64,000 nucleotides of DNA from Aminobacter niigataensis (GTDB taxonomy: Bacteria > Pseudomonadota > Alphaproteobacteria > Rhizobiales > Rhizobiaceae): contig NZ_JACHOT010000001.1 in the NCBI RefSeq assembly GCF_014200015.1, forward strand, positions 310,001 through 374,000. The letters are read 5' to 3'. Below the pieces are notes generated by a model. It was not told the DNA's origin, searched no databases, and worked only from the letters and a program-made list of their open reading frames with translations. Each line of letters opens with the position of its first letter. Positions within the stretch are counted from its first letter, which is position 1. This document shows, piece by piece, positions 54,161-61,975 of the stretch. The translations under genes and the position numbers were made by a program.

Positions 54161-54538
54161 AACGTCGGCGATTGGCTGTCACCATCTGTCACCAACCCGC
54201 GTGGATAGCCGCTCCCGTTTTTCCACCCGCTCTCCGCCTCCCGTATGATTCCCCTTGCGATCTTCCACGGGACTCCGGTGCGCACCGGGCAGCGGGGGGA
54301 AGCGCCGGTGCCGGGCTGGCAGGAGGTCGGATCTCCTGCTGGGTGATGAGCCCCCAAGTCCGGGCCTTGCGGCGGCTGGCGGTGAAAGCCGAGGCGACTG
54401 AGCGGGGCAAGCAACCGGGCGGGGCGCGAACGTCGCGCCACTAACTTACATCGGAAGGCACGGCCTCGCGCCCCGCTTCCCGAACCTTTTCATAAGCAAT
54501 GGCCAGACCGGCAACGGGGCGTGGCAAGGTGAGAACCT
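54161..54538. other. GC-rich structured region without a gene
   Basis: 378 bp without a credible coding frame. A clear hairpin is GCAGGAG-GTCGGAT-CTCCTGC at 54319-54339. Other self-complementary words include GGTGCGCACC and GGGGGGAAGCGCCGGTGCC. The stretch about 54230-54445 could be a structured RNA. I compared it by eye with SRP RNA, RNase P RNA and cobalamin riboswitches and found no convincing match. Confidence 0.35.
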
Positions 54539-54798
54539 GCCTTCTCCCCTTGTGGGGTGAGGAGTGGTGGCCGAAGGCCAGGAAAAGCCAACGATTTGGC
54601 TTTTCCAACGACGAACGCCCGGAGCCATAGCGGAGGGCCGGGTGGCGGCTGAGCGAAGCGAGGTCGGATGAGGAGTGTTGGAAAGAATGAGAGGATGCCG
54701 AAGGACACACAGAATAGCGACCAACCTGAAAGGTCCCACTCCGTCCAACACCCCTCATCCGCCCCTTCGGGGCACCTTCTCCCACAAGGGGAGAAGGC
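54539..54798. repeat. nested palindrome element
   Basis: 260 bp bounded by GCCTTCTCCCCTTGTGGG (54539-54556) and its exact complement (54781-54798). Inside are GGAAAAGCCAA/TTGGCTTTTCC (54581-54591 and 54596-54606, loop CGAT), a 17-bp pair with one mismatch (54666-54682 and 54744-54760), and GCCCCTTCGGGGC (54761-54773). It resembles a RIME-type or fold-back mosaic. Confidence 0.8.
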
Positions 54799-54907
54799 CT
54801 GGCTGCCGCCCTGCCTCTCGCAACGGAAGGGCTCACCCCAGAATCATCAAATCCTGACCAAAATAATCATCTTATTTTTGAGCAAAATCAAATGCTTAGG
54901 CAAAAAA

Positions 54908-54923
54908 TTGACCAATTGATAAA
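54908..54923. promoter_or_regulatory. probable RutR-type operator before preT
   Basis: TTGACCA-AT-TGATAAA fits the known RutR site TTGACCA-N2-TGGTCAA: the left half is exact and the right half matches at 5 of 7. It lies 53 bp before the preT start in a strikingly AT-rich stretch (54850-54935) where the promoter must be. Confidence 0.5.
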
Positions 54924-54975
54924 AAAATAGAACGTGCTACGCTTCCTCAAAACCAAAAGAAATTGGGGAACTGGA

Positions 54976-56328
54976 ATGGCAGAAGGTCTTTTCAAGGAAG
55001 GCATCGTCGGCGGCCGCCTTGCGCCTGCACAATACGCCGACAATTTTTCCGATCTGCACCCGCCGCTCGATCATCACGAGGCGCTGGTCGAGTCCGATCG
55101 TTGCTACTTCTGCTACGACGCGCCTTGCATGCAGGCATGCCCCACATCGATCGATATCCCGCTGTTCATCCGCCAGATCTCGACCGGAAATCCGATCGGT
55201 TCGGCCAAGACCATCTTCGACCAGAACATCCTCGGCGGCATGTGCGCCCGCGTCTGCCCGACCGAGACGCTGTGCGAAGAGGTTTGCGTCCGTGAGGTTG
55301 CCGAGGGCAAGCCGGTACAGATCGGCCGCCTGCAGCGCTACGCCACCGACGTGGCGATGGAGCAGGGCAGGCAGTTCTATGAGCGTGCCGCATCGACCGG
55401 CAAGAAGGTCGCCGTCGTAGGCGCCGGACCGGCCGGTCTCGCCGCTGCCCACAGGCTCGCCCGCCATGGCCATGAGGTGACAATCCTCGAAGCGCGGCCC
55501 AAGGCCGGCGGTCTCAACGAATACGGCATCGCCGCCTACAAGAGCACGGACGATTTCGCCCAGGCCGAAGTCGACTACGTCACATCGATTGGCGGCATCG
55601 TCACCGAAAACGGCAAGGCGCTTGGGCGCGACTACCATCTCGCCGACCTTACCGCTTCCTACGACGCGGTGTTCCTCGGCCTCGGTCTTGCCGGCGTCAA
55701 CGCGCTGCGTGCCGAAGGCGAGGATGCCTCGGGCGTCTCCAACGCGGTCGACTTCATCTCGGTGCTGCGCCAGTCGAGCGACCTTGCCGGCCTGCCGGTC
55801 GGGCGCCGCGTCGTCGTCATCGGCGGCGGCATGACGGCGATCGACGCTGCCGTGCAATCCAAGCTGCTCGGCGCCGAGGAGGTGACGATCTGCTACCGAC
55901 GCGGCCAGGAGCACATGAACGCCTCGGCGTTCGAGCAGGATCTCGCCGCCGCCAACGGCGTCGTCATCCGGCATTGGCTGCAGCCGAAGAAGGTCATCTC
56001 CGACGGCGGCAAGGTGGTCGCCATCGAACTCGAATACACTGCGATGAAGGGCGACAAGCTCACTGGGACCGGCGAGATCGTCAGGCTCGCCGCCGACCAG
56101 GTGTTCAAGGCGATCGGCCAGAGCTTCGAGCCTTCGGCGCTCAATGGCAGCGGCCCTTCGGTCGCCATGGAAGGCGGTCGCATCAAGGTAGACGGGGAGG
56201 GACGCACGTCGCTCGCCAAGGTCTGGGCCGGCGGCGACTGCATTGCCGGAGGCGACGACCTGACCGTCTCGGCCGTGGCGCAAGGGCGAGACGCGGCTGA
56301 ATCCATCAACCGCGCCCTGATCGGCTGA
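54976..56328 (+). CDS. preT: NAD-dependent dihydropyrimidine dehydrogenase, PreT subunit
   Basis: 450 residues. N-terminal Fe-S Cys clusters: CYFCYDAPCMQACPTSIDI and CARVCPTETLCEEVC. FAD-binding VAVVGAGPAGLAAAHRLARH and NADH-binding VVVIGGGMTAIDAAVQSKLL follow, then the GltD-like end VWAGGDCIAGGDDLTVSAVA. PreT takes electrons from NADH and passes them to PreA to reduce uracil and thymine. GGGGA (54965-54969) sits 6 bp before ATG 54976. The in-frame stretch from 54934 belongs to the leader. First gene of preTA. Confidence 0.93.
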   Translation: MAEGLFKEGIVGGRLAPAQYADNFSDLHPPLDHHEALVESDRCYFCYDAPCMQACPTSIDIPLFIRQISTGNPIGSAKTIFDQNILGGMCARVCPTETLCEEVCVREVAEGKPVQIGRLQRYATDVAMEQGRQFYERAASTGKKVAVVGAGPAGLAAAHRLARHGHEVTILEARPKAGGLNEYGIAAYKSTDDFAQAEVDYVTSIGGIVTENGKALGRDYHLADLTASYDAVFLGLGLAGVNALRAEGEDASGVSNAVDFISVLRQSSDLAGLPVGRRVVVIGGGMTAIDAAVQSKLLGAEEVTICYRRGQEHMNASAFEQDLAAANGVVIRHWLQPKKVISDGGKVVAIELEYTAMKGDKLTGTGEIVRLAADQVFKAIGQSFEPSALNGSGPSVAMEGGRIKVDGEGRTSLAKVWAGGDCIAGGDDLTVSAVAQGRDAAESINRALIG

Positions 56329-56339
56329 GGGAGGACAAG

Positions 56340-57653
56340 ATGGCAGACATTCGCAACAATTTCGTCGGCATCAAGTCGCCCAACCCGTTCTGGCTCGCCT
56401 CGGCGCCGCCGACCGACAAGGCCTACAATGTCATCCGCGCCTTCAAGGCAGGCTGGGGTGGCGTCGTATGGAAGACGCTTGGCGAGGAAGGCCCGCCGGT
56501 GGTCAACGTCAACGGCCCGCGCTACGGCGCGATCTGGGGTGCCGACCGGCGCCTGCTCGGCCTCAACAACATCGAGCTGATCACCGACCGCGACCTGCAG
56601 ACCAATCTGCGCGAGATCAAGCAGGTCAAGATGGACTGGCCCGACCGGGCCATCGTCGTGTCGCTGATGGTGCCTTGCGTCGAGGAAGCCTGGAAGGCGA
56701 TCCTGCCGGTGGTCGAGGAAACCGGCGCCGACGGCATCGAGCTCAATTTCGGCTGCCCGCACGGCATGTCGGAACGCGGCATGGGTGCCGCTGTAGGCCA
56801 GGTGCCCGAATACATCGAAATGGTCGTGCGCTGGTGCAAGCAGAACACCCGCATGCCGGTCATCACCAAGCTTACGCCCAACATCACCGACGTGCGCAAG
56901 CCGGCGCGGGCGGCTCATGCCGGCGGCACCGACGCGGTGTCGCTGATCAACACCATCAACTCGATCACCGGCGTCAACCTCGACAGTTTCGCCCCTGAGC
57001 CCACAATCGACGGCAAGGGCAGCCATGGCGGTTATTGCGGCCCCGCGGTCAAGCCGATCGCCATGAACATGGTGGCCGAGATCGCCCGTGACCCGGAAAC
57101 GGCGGGCCTGCCGATCTCGGGCATCGGCGGCATCACCACATGGCGCGACGCGGCCGAATTCATGGCACTCGGTGCAGGCAACGTGCAGGTCTGCACCGCG
57201 GCCATGACCTACGGCTTCAAGATCGTGCAGGAGATGATCGCCGGTCTCGAAAACTGGATGGACGAGAAGGGCCACCGCTCGCTCGACGACATCGTCGGCC
57301 GCGCCACGCCCAATGTCACCGACTGGCAGTATCTCAACCTCAACTACGTCGCCAAGGCGCATATCGACCAGGATGCCTGCATCAAGTGCGGACGCTGCCA
57401 CATCGCCTGCGAGGACACCTCGCACCAGGCGATCACCAGCATGGTCCACGGTGCGCGCCACTTCGAGGTGATCGAGGAGGAATGCGTCGGCTGCAACCTG
57501 TGCGTCAACGTCTGCCCGGTCGAGAACTGCATCACCATGGAGCCGCTGGCGGTCGGCGCCATGGACAAGCGCACCGGCAAGCCGGTGTCGCCGCACTATG
57601 CCAACTGGACGACGCATCCGAACAACCCGATGGCCAAGGTGGCTGCGGAGTAG
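56340..57653 (+). CDS. preA: NAD-dependent dihydropyrimidine dehydrogenase, PreA subunit
   Basis: 437 residues. FMN TIM barrel of the dihydroorotate dehydrogenase type with the active-site loop IELNFGCPHGMSERGMG, and TPNITDVRKPARAAHAGGTD. C-terminal ferredoxin domain with two 4Fe-4S motifs: CIKCGRCHIACEDTSHQAI and CVGCNLCVNVCPVENC. It reduces pyrimidines to dihydropyrimidines, the first step of the reductive pathway. Starts 11 bp after preT. Confidence 0.95.
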   Translation: MADIRNNFVGIKSPNPFWLASAPPTDKAYNVIRAFKAGWGGVVWKTLGEEGPPVVNVNGPRYGAIWGADRRLLGLNNIELITDRDLQTNLREIKQVKMDWPDRAIVVSLMVPCVEEAWKAILPVVEETGADGIELNFGCPHGMSERGMGAAVGQVPEYIEMVVRWCKQNTRMPVITKLTPNITDVRKPARAAHAGGTDAVSLINTINSITGVNLDSFAPEPTIDGKGSHGGYCGPAVKPIAMNMVAEIARDPETAGLPISGIGGITTWRDAAEFMALGAGNVQVCTAAMTYGFKIVQEMIAGLENWMDEKGHRSLDDIVGRATPNVTDWQYLNLNYVAKAHIDQDACIKCGRCHIACEDTSHQAITSMVHGARHFEVIEEECVGCNLCVNVCPVENCITMEPLAVGAMDKRTGKPVSPHYANWTTHPNNPMAKVAAE

Positions 57654-57665
57654 GAGCGACAAGCC

Positions 57666-58058
57666 ATGGACAACAAGAGCGAGATCGCAGAACTCGCTCT
57701 TGCCTGGGCGGAGGCGATCGTTGCCAACGACGCCGCCGCCATTGGCCGCTTCATGGCCGACGAGTGGGTGATCGTCGGCCCCGACGGCGCGACATCCAAG
57801 ACGGATTTCCTCGCTTCGGTTGCCTCGGGCGACCTGACCCACGACATGATGCGAGCCGCCAGCGAGCCACGCGTCGAGATCTACGGCGCGACCGCGGTCT
57901 ACACGGCGCGCGTCGTCAACAGCGGACATTTCCGCGGCCAGGCCTTCACGGCAGACGAATGGACCACAGACGTCTTCGTCCGACGCGGGGCGAAGTGGCA
58001 GTGCGTGCTCAGCCACGCCACACCGGCGGCAAAGCTAGACACATCCGACTTCGAGTAG
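57666..58058 (+). CDS. SnoaL/NTF2-like protein
   Basis: 130 residues with a nuclear-transport-factor-2-like fold: ELALAWAEAIVANDAAAIGR, then FMADEWVIVGPDGATSKTDF and a beta end VFVRRGAKWQCVLSHATP. DUF4440-like members bind small ligands or act as isomerases. It starts 12 bp after preA and may be the third gene of that operon. Its role in pyrimidine breakdown is unknown. Confidence 0.8.
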   Translation: MDNKSEIAELALAWAEAIVANDAAAIGRFMADEWVIVGPDGATSKTDFLASVASGDLTHDMMRAASEPRVEIYGATAVYTARVVNSGHFRGQAFTADEWTTDVFVRRGAKWQCVLSHATPAAKLDTSDFE

Positions 58059-58111
58059 CCCTGCGAAGGCAATGTTCGTCTTCCAGTCCATTCTCTTATT
58101 GTAGATAAAAA

Positions 58112-58138
58112 ATATCCATGATATCACATATCCATGAT
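58112..58138. promoter_or_regulatory. tandem operator before the Rrf2 gene
   Basis: ATATCCATGAT occurs exactly twice, at 58112-58122 and 58128-58138, 16 bp centre to centre, in an AT-rich stretch. The second copy ends 14 bp before ATG 58153. This spacing and position suggest a binding site for the Rrf2 regulator itself. Confidence 0.6.
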
Positions 58139-58152
58139 TAGGAGTGGCGATC

Positions 58153-58686
58153 ATGAAGCTGGGTGACGGCGTGGAGGCTGCGATCCATTGTGCGGCGCTG
58201 CTGGCGGGCGTCGACGGCGACGGCACGCTGCCGGGCAATGTGATGGCCGAGGCATTCGGGCTTTCGCCGAGCTATCTCCTCAAGCACCTGAAGGCCCTGA
58301 CCGGCACGAAGATCCTGGAATCGGTACCCGGGCCAAGTGGCGGCTACCGGCTGGCGCGTTCGGCGGACAAGATCACGCTGCTCGACATCGTGCTCGCCAT
58401 CGAGGGCAGGGAGCCTGCGTTCCGCTGCGGCGAGATCAGGCAGAAGGGGGCGTATTCGCTCGACCCGTCGGCCTATGTGAAGCCCTGCGGCATCAACGTT
58501 GCCATGCTCAAGGCCGAGCGGGCCTATCGCACCGCGCTCGCCGAGACGCGGCTCTCCGACATCGTCGCCGATTTCACAGCGGATGCCGATCCGCGTGTCG
58601 TGGCGGCCAGTTGCGCCTTCGTGGCGCAGAACCAGCGGCCGCAGATTTCCAAGGCAAGAACCATCAACGAAAGGAAGATGCCATGA
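58153..58686 (+). CDS. Rrf2-family transcriptional regulator
   Basis: 177 residues. Winged helix: GDGVEAAIHCAALLAGV, PGNVMAEAFGLSPSYLLKHL, then KALTGTKILESVPGPSGGYRL with the conserved PGxxGGYxL loop. Cys at FRCGEIRQKG and YVKPCGI and ASCAF could bind a metal or an Fe-S cluster, but the classic CX8CX5C pattern is not clear. TAGGAG is nearest ATG 58153; GTG 58144 is an alternative. Its stop overlaps the next gene by 4 bp (ATGA). Confidence 0.9.
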   Translation: MKLGDGVEAAIHCAALLAGVDGDGTLPGNVMAEAFGLSPSYLLKHLKALTGTKILESVPGPSGGYRLARSADKITLLDIVLAIEGREPAFRCGEIRQKGAYSLDPSAYVKPCGINVAMLKAERAYRTALAETRLSDIVADFTADADPRVVAASCAFVAQNQRPQISKARTINERKMP

Positions 58687-59141
58687 AACCGAGGCTGAAT
58701 TTCTACACCGCCGCACCGGAACTGACCAAGCATCTGGTCGCGCTCAACAAGGCGGTCAACGAGTGCGGGCTCGAGCACAGCCTGCTGCACCTGATCAAGC
58801 TCAGGGCGTCACAGATCAATGGCTGCTCCTATTGCGTCGACATGCACAGCCGCGAGGCGAAGGCGGACGGCGAGACCGAGCAACGCCTGTGGCTCGTCGC
58901 GGCCTGGAAAGAATCGCCGCTCTATACCGAGCGCGAGCGCATGGCCTTCGCCTGGACCGAGACGGTCACCAACATCGCCGACGCCGGCGTGCCAGCCGAA
59001 CTTTATGCCGAAGCTCGCCAGCATTTCTCCGAGGAGGACCTAGTCAAGCTCACCGTGGCGCTGGGCATGATCAACACCTGGAACCGGCTTTGTGTCTCGT
59101 TCCATGCCGTCCACCCAGTGGGTGAAGCCAAGGCCGCCTGA
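58683..59141 (+). CDS. carboxymuconolactone decarboxylase/AhpD-family protein
   Basis: 152 residues. The AhpD-like redox motif is NGCSYCVDMHSREA (CxxC plus His), with SLLHLIKLRASQ before and LVKLTVALGMINTWNRL after. These proteins act as alkylhydroperoxidase-like thiol reductants. Start ATG 58683 overlaps the Rrf2 stop. The Rrf2/CMD/DoxX arrangement recurs in alphaproteobacteria, pointing to a redox or electrophile stress function. Confidence 0.9.
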   Translation: MKPRLNFYTAAPELTKHLVALNKAVNECGLEHSLLHLIKLRASQINGCSYCVDMHSREAKADGETEQRLWLVAAWKESPLYTERERMAFAWTETVTNIADAGVPAELYAEARQHFSEEDLVKLTVALGMINTWNRLCVSFHAVHPVGEAKAA

Positions 59142-59206
59142 CCATCACAACAGACCGAAATCGGATTTGCGGCGGTCGCCCACGGGCGATCGCCTGGGAG
59201 AGACTG

Positions 59207-59578
59207 ATGCTTGAACCTTCGACGCTGGCCTTTTTCGGCCGCCTGCTTCTAGGCGGCGCGTTCGTTTTCGCCGGCCTTCGCAATATCGCCAATGCAAAGC
59301 TTTTGGCCGGCATGATGGGCGCGCGTGGCGTGCCGCAGGCGCGGCTCGTGCTATGGGCCGGCATCGTGCTCCAGACCGTTGCCGGATCGATGCTGATCGC
59401 AGGGTTCCAAGCCCCGTATGCGGCCGCTGCCTTGATTGCCTTCCTCATCTGCGGAACCCTGATGTTCCACAATTTCTGGGATCATGTCGGGCCGGAACGC
59501 GCCGCGCGCATCAATGGCATCGTCGGTAACGTTGCCTTGGCTGGCAGCTTTCTGTTCGTGATCGCGGTCGGCCAATAA
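59207..59578 (+). CDS. DoxX-family membrane protein
   Basis: 123 residues with four membrane segments (AFFGRLLLGGAFVFAGLRNI; LVLWAGIVLQTVAGSMLIAG; AAAALIAFLICGTLMFHNFW; NVALAGSFLFVIAVG). DoxX-type proteins are often linked to thiol or oxidative stress. Last gene of the Rrf2 cassette, 65 bp after the AhpD-like gene. GGGAGAG precedes the ATG. Confidence 0.88.
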   Translation: MLEPSTLAFFGRLLLGGAFVFAGLRNIANAKLLAGMMGARGVPQARLVLWAGIVLQTVAGSMLIAGFQAPYAAAALIAFLICGTLMFHNFWDHVGPERAARINGIVGNVALAGSFLFVIAVGQ

Positions 59579-59603
59579 GGGCTGCTGCCGTTGCCGAATT
59601 GAT

Positions 59604-60254
59604 TCAGCCTTTCGGCCTAAGACCTTCAACGAAAAGCTGTTCCAGGAAGCGGGCGGCATCTTCGAAACGTCCCTCGCCACCACGGTCGGGGCCGAGCACG
59701 GCGCGGACCTGGACGTCGAAATCGGCATAATGCTGGGTCGTCGCCCAGATGGCGAAGATCAGGTGCCAGGGATCGGCCTGGGCGACCTTGCCCGATCGCA
59801 TCCAGCCCTTGATGACCTCGACCTTTTCGTCGACCAGTGTTTTCAGCTCGCCTTCGAGCATCGCCATGATGCGGGGCGCGCCCTGCAGGATCTCGTTGGC
59901 GAAGAGCCTGCTCTCGCGTGGAAAATCACGCGCCATTTCGAGCTTGCGCCTGATGTAGCTCCTGAGCTCGGTCATCGGGTCGCCGATGTTGTCGAGTTCC
60001 TTCAGCGGCGCCAGCCAGGTTTCCAGCAGCCGGTGCATCAGCGTTTCGTGGATGTCTTCCTTGCGGCGGAAATAATAGAGCAAATTGGGCTTGGACATGC
60101 CCGCCGCTTCGGCGATCTGGTCGATGGTCGAACCGCGGAAACCGTTGGTGGAGAATACTTCGAGCGCTGCTTCGAGAATGACCTCGCGCTTCTCCTTCTG
60201 GATGCGGGTGCGGCCGCGCGGTGTCGAGCCTTCCATGGTCATGATGTCCCGCAT
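59604..60254 (-). CDS. rutR: TetR-family regulator, RutR-like
   Basis: 216 residues from ATG 60254 (others at 60242 and 60236). N-terminal helix-turn-helix: ILEAALEVFSTNGFRGSTID, then QIAEAAGMSKPNLLYYFRRK and EDIHETLMHRL. The C-terminal domain (SRLFANEILQGAPRIMAMLE, then ADPWHLIFAIWATTQHYADF and DVQVRAVLG) matches RutR, the uracil/thymine-responsive repressor. It lies in the pyrimidine cluster and is divergent from the aminotransferase; the operator at 60381-60398 sits between. Confidence 0.88.
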   Translation of the reverse strand: MRDIMTMEGSTPRGRTRIQKEKREVILEAALEVFSTNGFRGSTIDQIAEAAGMSKPNLLYYFRRKEDIHETLMHRLLETWLAPLKELDNIGDPMTELRSYIRRKLEMARDFPRESRLFANEILQGAPRIMAMLEGELKTLVDEKVEVIKGWMRSGKVAQADPWHLIFAIWATTQHYADFDVQVRAVLGPDRGGEGRFEDAARFLEQLFVEGLRPKG

Positions 60255-60380
60255 TCGAGGGTGTATACGGGATGCATCTGGACCAATCCGCTGGACCAGT
60301 TCTTGCCGACCTGTGGAGCGCGCCTCAGAAGCCGCATTTCCGGTAGTAATCCCTTGACCGCCGAAGCGGCGGTGCTAACG

Positions 60381-60398
60381 TTTGTCCAATCGGTCAAA
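60381..60398. promoter_or_regulatory. RutR-type operator
   Basis: TTTGTCCAATCGGTCAAA is a near-perfect palindrome that fits TTGACCA-N2-TGGTCAA with one change in each half. It lies between rutR and the aminotransferase gene, so RutR can control both. The distance to ATG 60476 is 77 bp. Confidence 0.65.
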
Positions 60399-60475
60399 AA
60401 ATTGCGTAACACAAAAACGCACCGAAGACCAAGCGTTGGCCGTACCGAAACAGGGGAAGAAAGGAAAGCTTGGTC

Positions 60476-61804
60476 ATGTCGGACAGGCTAAAAGTTACGC
60501 CCAACGATCTCAGCGCATTCTGGATGCCGTTCACTTCGAACAGGCAGTTCAAGCAGGCGCCACGCATGATGGTTGCGGCCAAGGACATGCATTACACGGC
60601 CAGCGACGGCCGCAAGATTCTCGACGGCACCGCAGGCCTGTGGTGCGTCAATGCCGGCCACTGCCGGCCCAAGATCACCGAGGCGATCCAGAAACAGGCT
60701 GCCGAGCTCGACTATGCGCCTGCTTTCCAGATGGGCCATCCGATCGTCTTCGAACTGGCCAACCGCCTCGTCGACATCGCGCCCGAGGGCATGGACCACG
60801 TCTTCTTCACCAATTCCGGGTCGGAATCGGTCGAGACCGCGCTCAAGATGGCGCTGGCCTATCATCGTGTGAAGGGCGATGGCGCGCGTACCCGCCTCAT
60901 CGGTCGCGAACGCGGCTATCACGGCGTCAATTTCGGCGGCATCTCGGTCGGCGGCATCGTCACCAACCGCAAGATGTTCGGCACGCTGCTTTCCGGCGTC
61001 GACCACCTACCGCACACCCACCTGCCGGCCAAGAACGCCTTCACCAAGGGCGAGCCGGAGTATGGCGCGGAACTGGCCGACGAGCTCGAACGCATCGTCA
61101 CCCTGCATGACGCCTCGACCATCGCTGCCGTCATCGTCGAGCCGGTCGCCGGCTCAACCGGCGTGCTGATCCCGCCGAAGGGCTATCTGCAGAAGCTGCG
61201 CGATATCTGCACCAAGCACGGCATCCTTTTGATCTTCGACGAGGTCATCACCGGTTTCGGCCGTCTCGGCACGCCGTTTGCGGCAGACTATTTCGGCGTC
61301 ATTCCCGACATCATCACCACCGCCAAGGGTGTGTCGAACGGCGTCATCCCGATGGGTGCGGTGTTCGTGAAGAAAGAAATCCACGACGCCTTCATGACCG
61401 GCCCCGAGCACATGATCGAGTTCTTCCACGGCTATACCTATTCGGGCAATCCGATAGCTTCGGCTGCGGCACTCGCCACCCTCGACACCTACAAGGAAGA
61501 GGGGCTGCTGACCCGTGGCGCCGAGCTTGCCTCCTATTGGGAAGAGGCGCTGCACTCGCTGAAGGGCGAGCCGCACGTCATCGACATCCGCAACATCGGC
61601 CTGATCGGCGCGATCGAGCTGTCGCCGATTGCCGGAGCGCCGACCAAGCGTGCCTTCTCGGCCTTCGTCAAGGCGTTCGAGCGTGGCGCGCTGATCCGCA
61701 CCACCGGCGACATCATCGCGCTGTCGCCGCCGCTGATCATCACCAAGGGCCAGATCGACGAATTGATCGATCACGTCCGCGAGGTGCTGAGGGCGGTCGA
61801 CTGA
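60476..61804 (+). CDS. omega-amino acid:pyruvate aminotransferase
   Basis: 442 residues. Class III PLP aminotransferase: FTNSGSESVETALKMALAYH, GRERGYHGVNFGGISVGG, LLIFDEVITGFGRLGTPFAA and the PLP Lys in IITTAKGVSNGVIPMGAVFV (near residue 284). The N-terminal FWMPFTSNRQFKQAPRM and the length are typical of beta-alanine/omega-amino acid:pyruvate transaminases. In this cluster it should transaminate beta-alanine or 3-aminoisobutyrate, the product of pyrimidine breakdown. Start ATG 60476 follows GGGGAAGAAAGG. Confidence 0.92.
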   Translation: MSDRLKVTPNDLSAFWMPFTSNRQFKQAPRMMVAAKDMHYTASDGRKILDGTAGLWCVNAGHCRPKITEAIQKQAAELDYAPAFQMGHPIVFELANRLVDIAPEGMDHVFFTNSGSESVETALKMALAYHRVKGDGARTRLIGRERGYHGVNFGGISVGGIVTNRKMFGTLLSGVDHLPHTHLPAKNAFTKGEPEYGAELADELERIVTLHDASTIAAVIVEPVAGSTGVLIPPKGYLQKLRDICTKHGILLIFDEVITGFGRLGTPFAADYFGVIPDIITTAKGVSNGVIPMGAVFVKKEIHDAFMTGPEHMIEFFHGYTYSGNPIASAAALATLDTYKEEGLLTRGAELASYWEEALHSLKGEPHVIDIRNIGLIGAIELSPIAGAPTKRAFSAFVKAFERGALIRTTGDIIALSPPLIITKGQIDELIDHVREVLRAVD

Positions 61805-61975
61805 TCGACAGGAACTTGAACCCGGAGGGCGTCCATGCTCTCCGGGGAAAGCTCCGAGAGACAAAAGGGGGCCCGTCCAGCGGATGGGGCTCCGGGCGAA
61901 AGCCACCGAAGGAAATCCGGCGCCGGGAACCGCTGGGGTTTCCGGGCAGAACAAGAGAATGAGAGGACGTTGGCC

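Noticed and set aside
54280-54345. Cobalamin riboswitch (GGGAAGCGCCGGTGCC resembles its core)
   Set aside because: The conserved CCCGCAACTG and GCCACTG boxes are missing and no B12-related gene follows.
54170-54444. A 90-residue ORF in the repeat zone
   Set aside because: No ribosome site, odd composition and overlap with the structured stretch.
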